A stretch of 43,995 nt of DNA from Rhodospirillales bacterium (GTDB taxonomy: Bacteria > Pseudomonadota > Alphaproteobacteria > Acetobacterales > Acetobacteraceae), in the NCBI GenBank assembly GCA_028869315.1, contig JAGWSV010000040.1:1-43995 (forward strand), read 5' to 3'. The position numbers and the translations under genes are program-made. The notes under the pieces were generated by a model that was given only the letters and a program-made list of their open reading frames with translations, had not been told where the DNA came from and searched no databases. Shown here in pieces: positions 43,574 to 43,995 of this stretch. Each line of letters begins with the position of its first letter. Position 1 is the stretch's first letter.

Positions 43574-43995
<422 letters not shown>

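Overview
This 44 kb window comes from a GC-rich alphaproteobacterial chromosome. The protein families and gene order (glyA-nrdR-rib-nusB, mreBCD-mrdA-rodA, hemCD with a mitofilin-like protein and HemY, magnesium-type HemB, a separate RibBX-like protein and RibA) point to Rhodospirillales, most likely Acetobacteraceae. That placement is inference from family recognition, not from a marker-gene tree. Most of the window is housekeeping DNA packed into operons with 1-4 bp gene overlaps.

Layout. 1-2 kb: the 3' end of isocitrate dehydrogenase converges on a minus-strand pair, threonine aldolase and a Cys-rich secreted protein. 2-6.4 kb (plus): Rieske dioxygenase alpha and beta subunits, hemB, a 0.7 kb gene-free gap, and an amidohydrolase. 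6.7-12.4 kb (minus): glyA > nrdR > ribD > ribE > ribBX-type > ribH > nusB. 12.5-14.5 kb (minus): ribA > L,D-transpeptidase-like > cupin, divergent from an orphan OmpR-type response regulator. 15.6-17.1 kb (minus): FAH-family hydrolase > xthA. 17.4-23 kb (minus): the rod-shape cluster mreB > mreC > mreD > mrdA > rodA. 23.3-25 kb: a small lipoprotein, a solitary petA (Rieske protein of bc1) and a DinB-fold protein. 25.5-29.7 kb (plus): PhyH-type dioxygenase, DadA-like flavoenzyme, an exported beta-helix protein of different base composition, and an RraA-like protein.

29.7-34.3 kb (minus): hemC > hemD > mitofilin-like > hemY, divergent from tsaD. A strong hairpin separates tsaD from convergent rpoH. 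36.8-40 kb: rluD-type pseudouridine synthase (minus), then (plus) a small membrane protein, an acyltransferase-3 protein and a lipoprotein. 40.1 kb: tRNA-Ala(GGC), minus strand. 40.3-43.6 kb (plus): a shortened protein that looks derived from acetoacetyl-CoA synthetase, then a TadE-TadE-TadG-like cassette. At the right edge is the 3' part of a 3-oxoacid CoA-transferase B subunit gene (minus).

How the genes work together. HemB, HemC and HemD are three steps of tetrapyrrole synthesis from 5-aminolevulinate to uroporphyrinogen III. All the core riboflavin enzymes are present, with GTP cyclohydrolase II supplied by a stand-alone RibA rather than by the RibB fusion. MreBCD, PBP2 and RodA form the elongasome.

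The parts least explained by housekeeping are: the truncated acetoacetyl-CoA-synthetase-like gene beside a tRNA and near an oxoacid CoA-transferase; the isolated Tad pseudopilin cassette whose last protein ends in a DUF4114-like Asp-rich motif; the beta-helix gene; the Rieske oxygenase pair without a reductase; and an inverted repeat over the likely rpoH promoter. I found no CRISPR array, prophage or intact insertion sequence.
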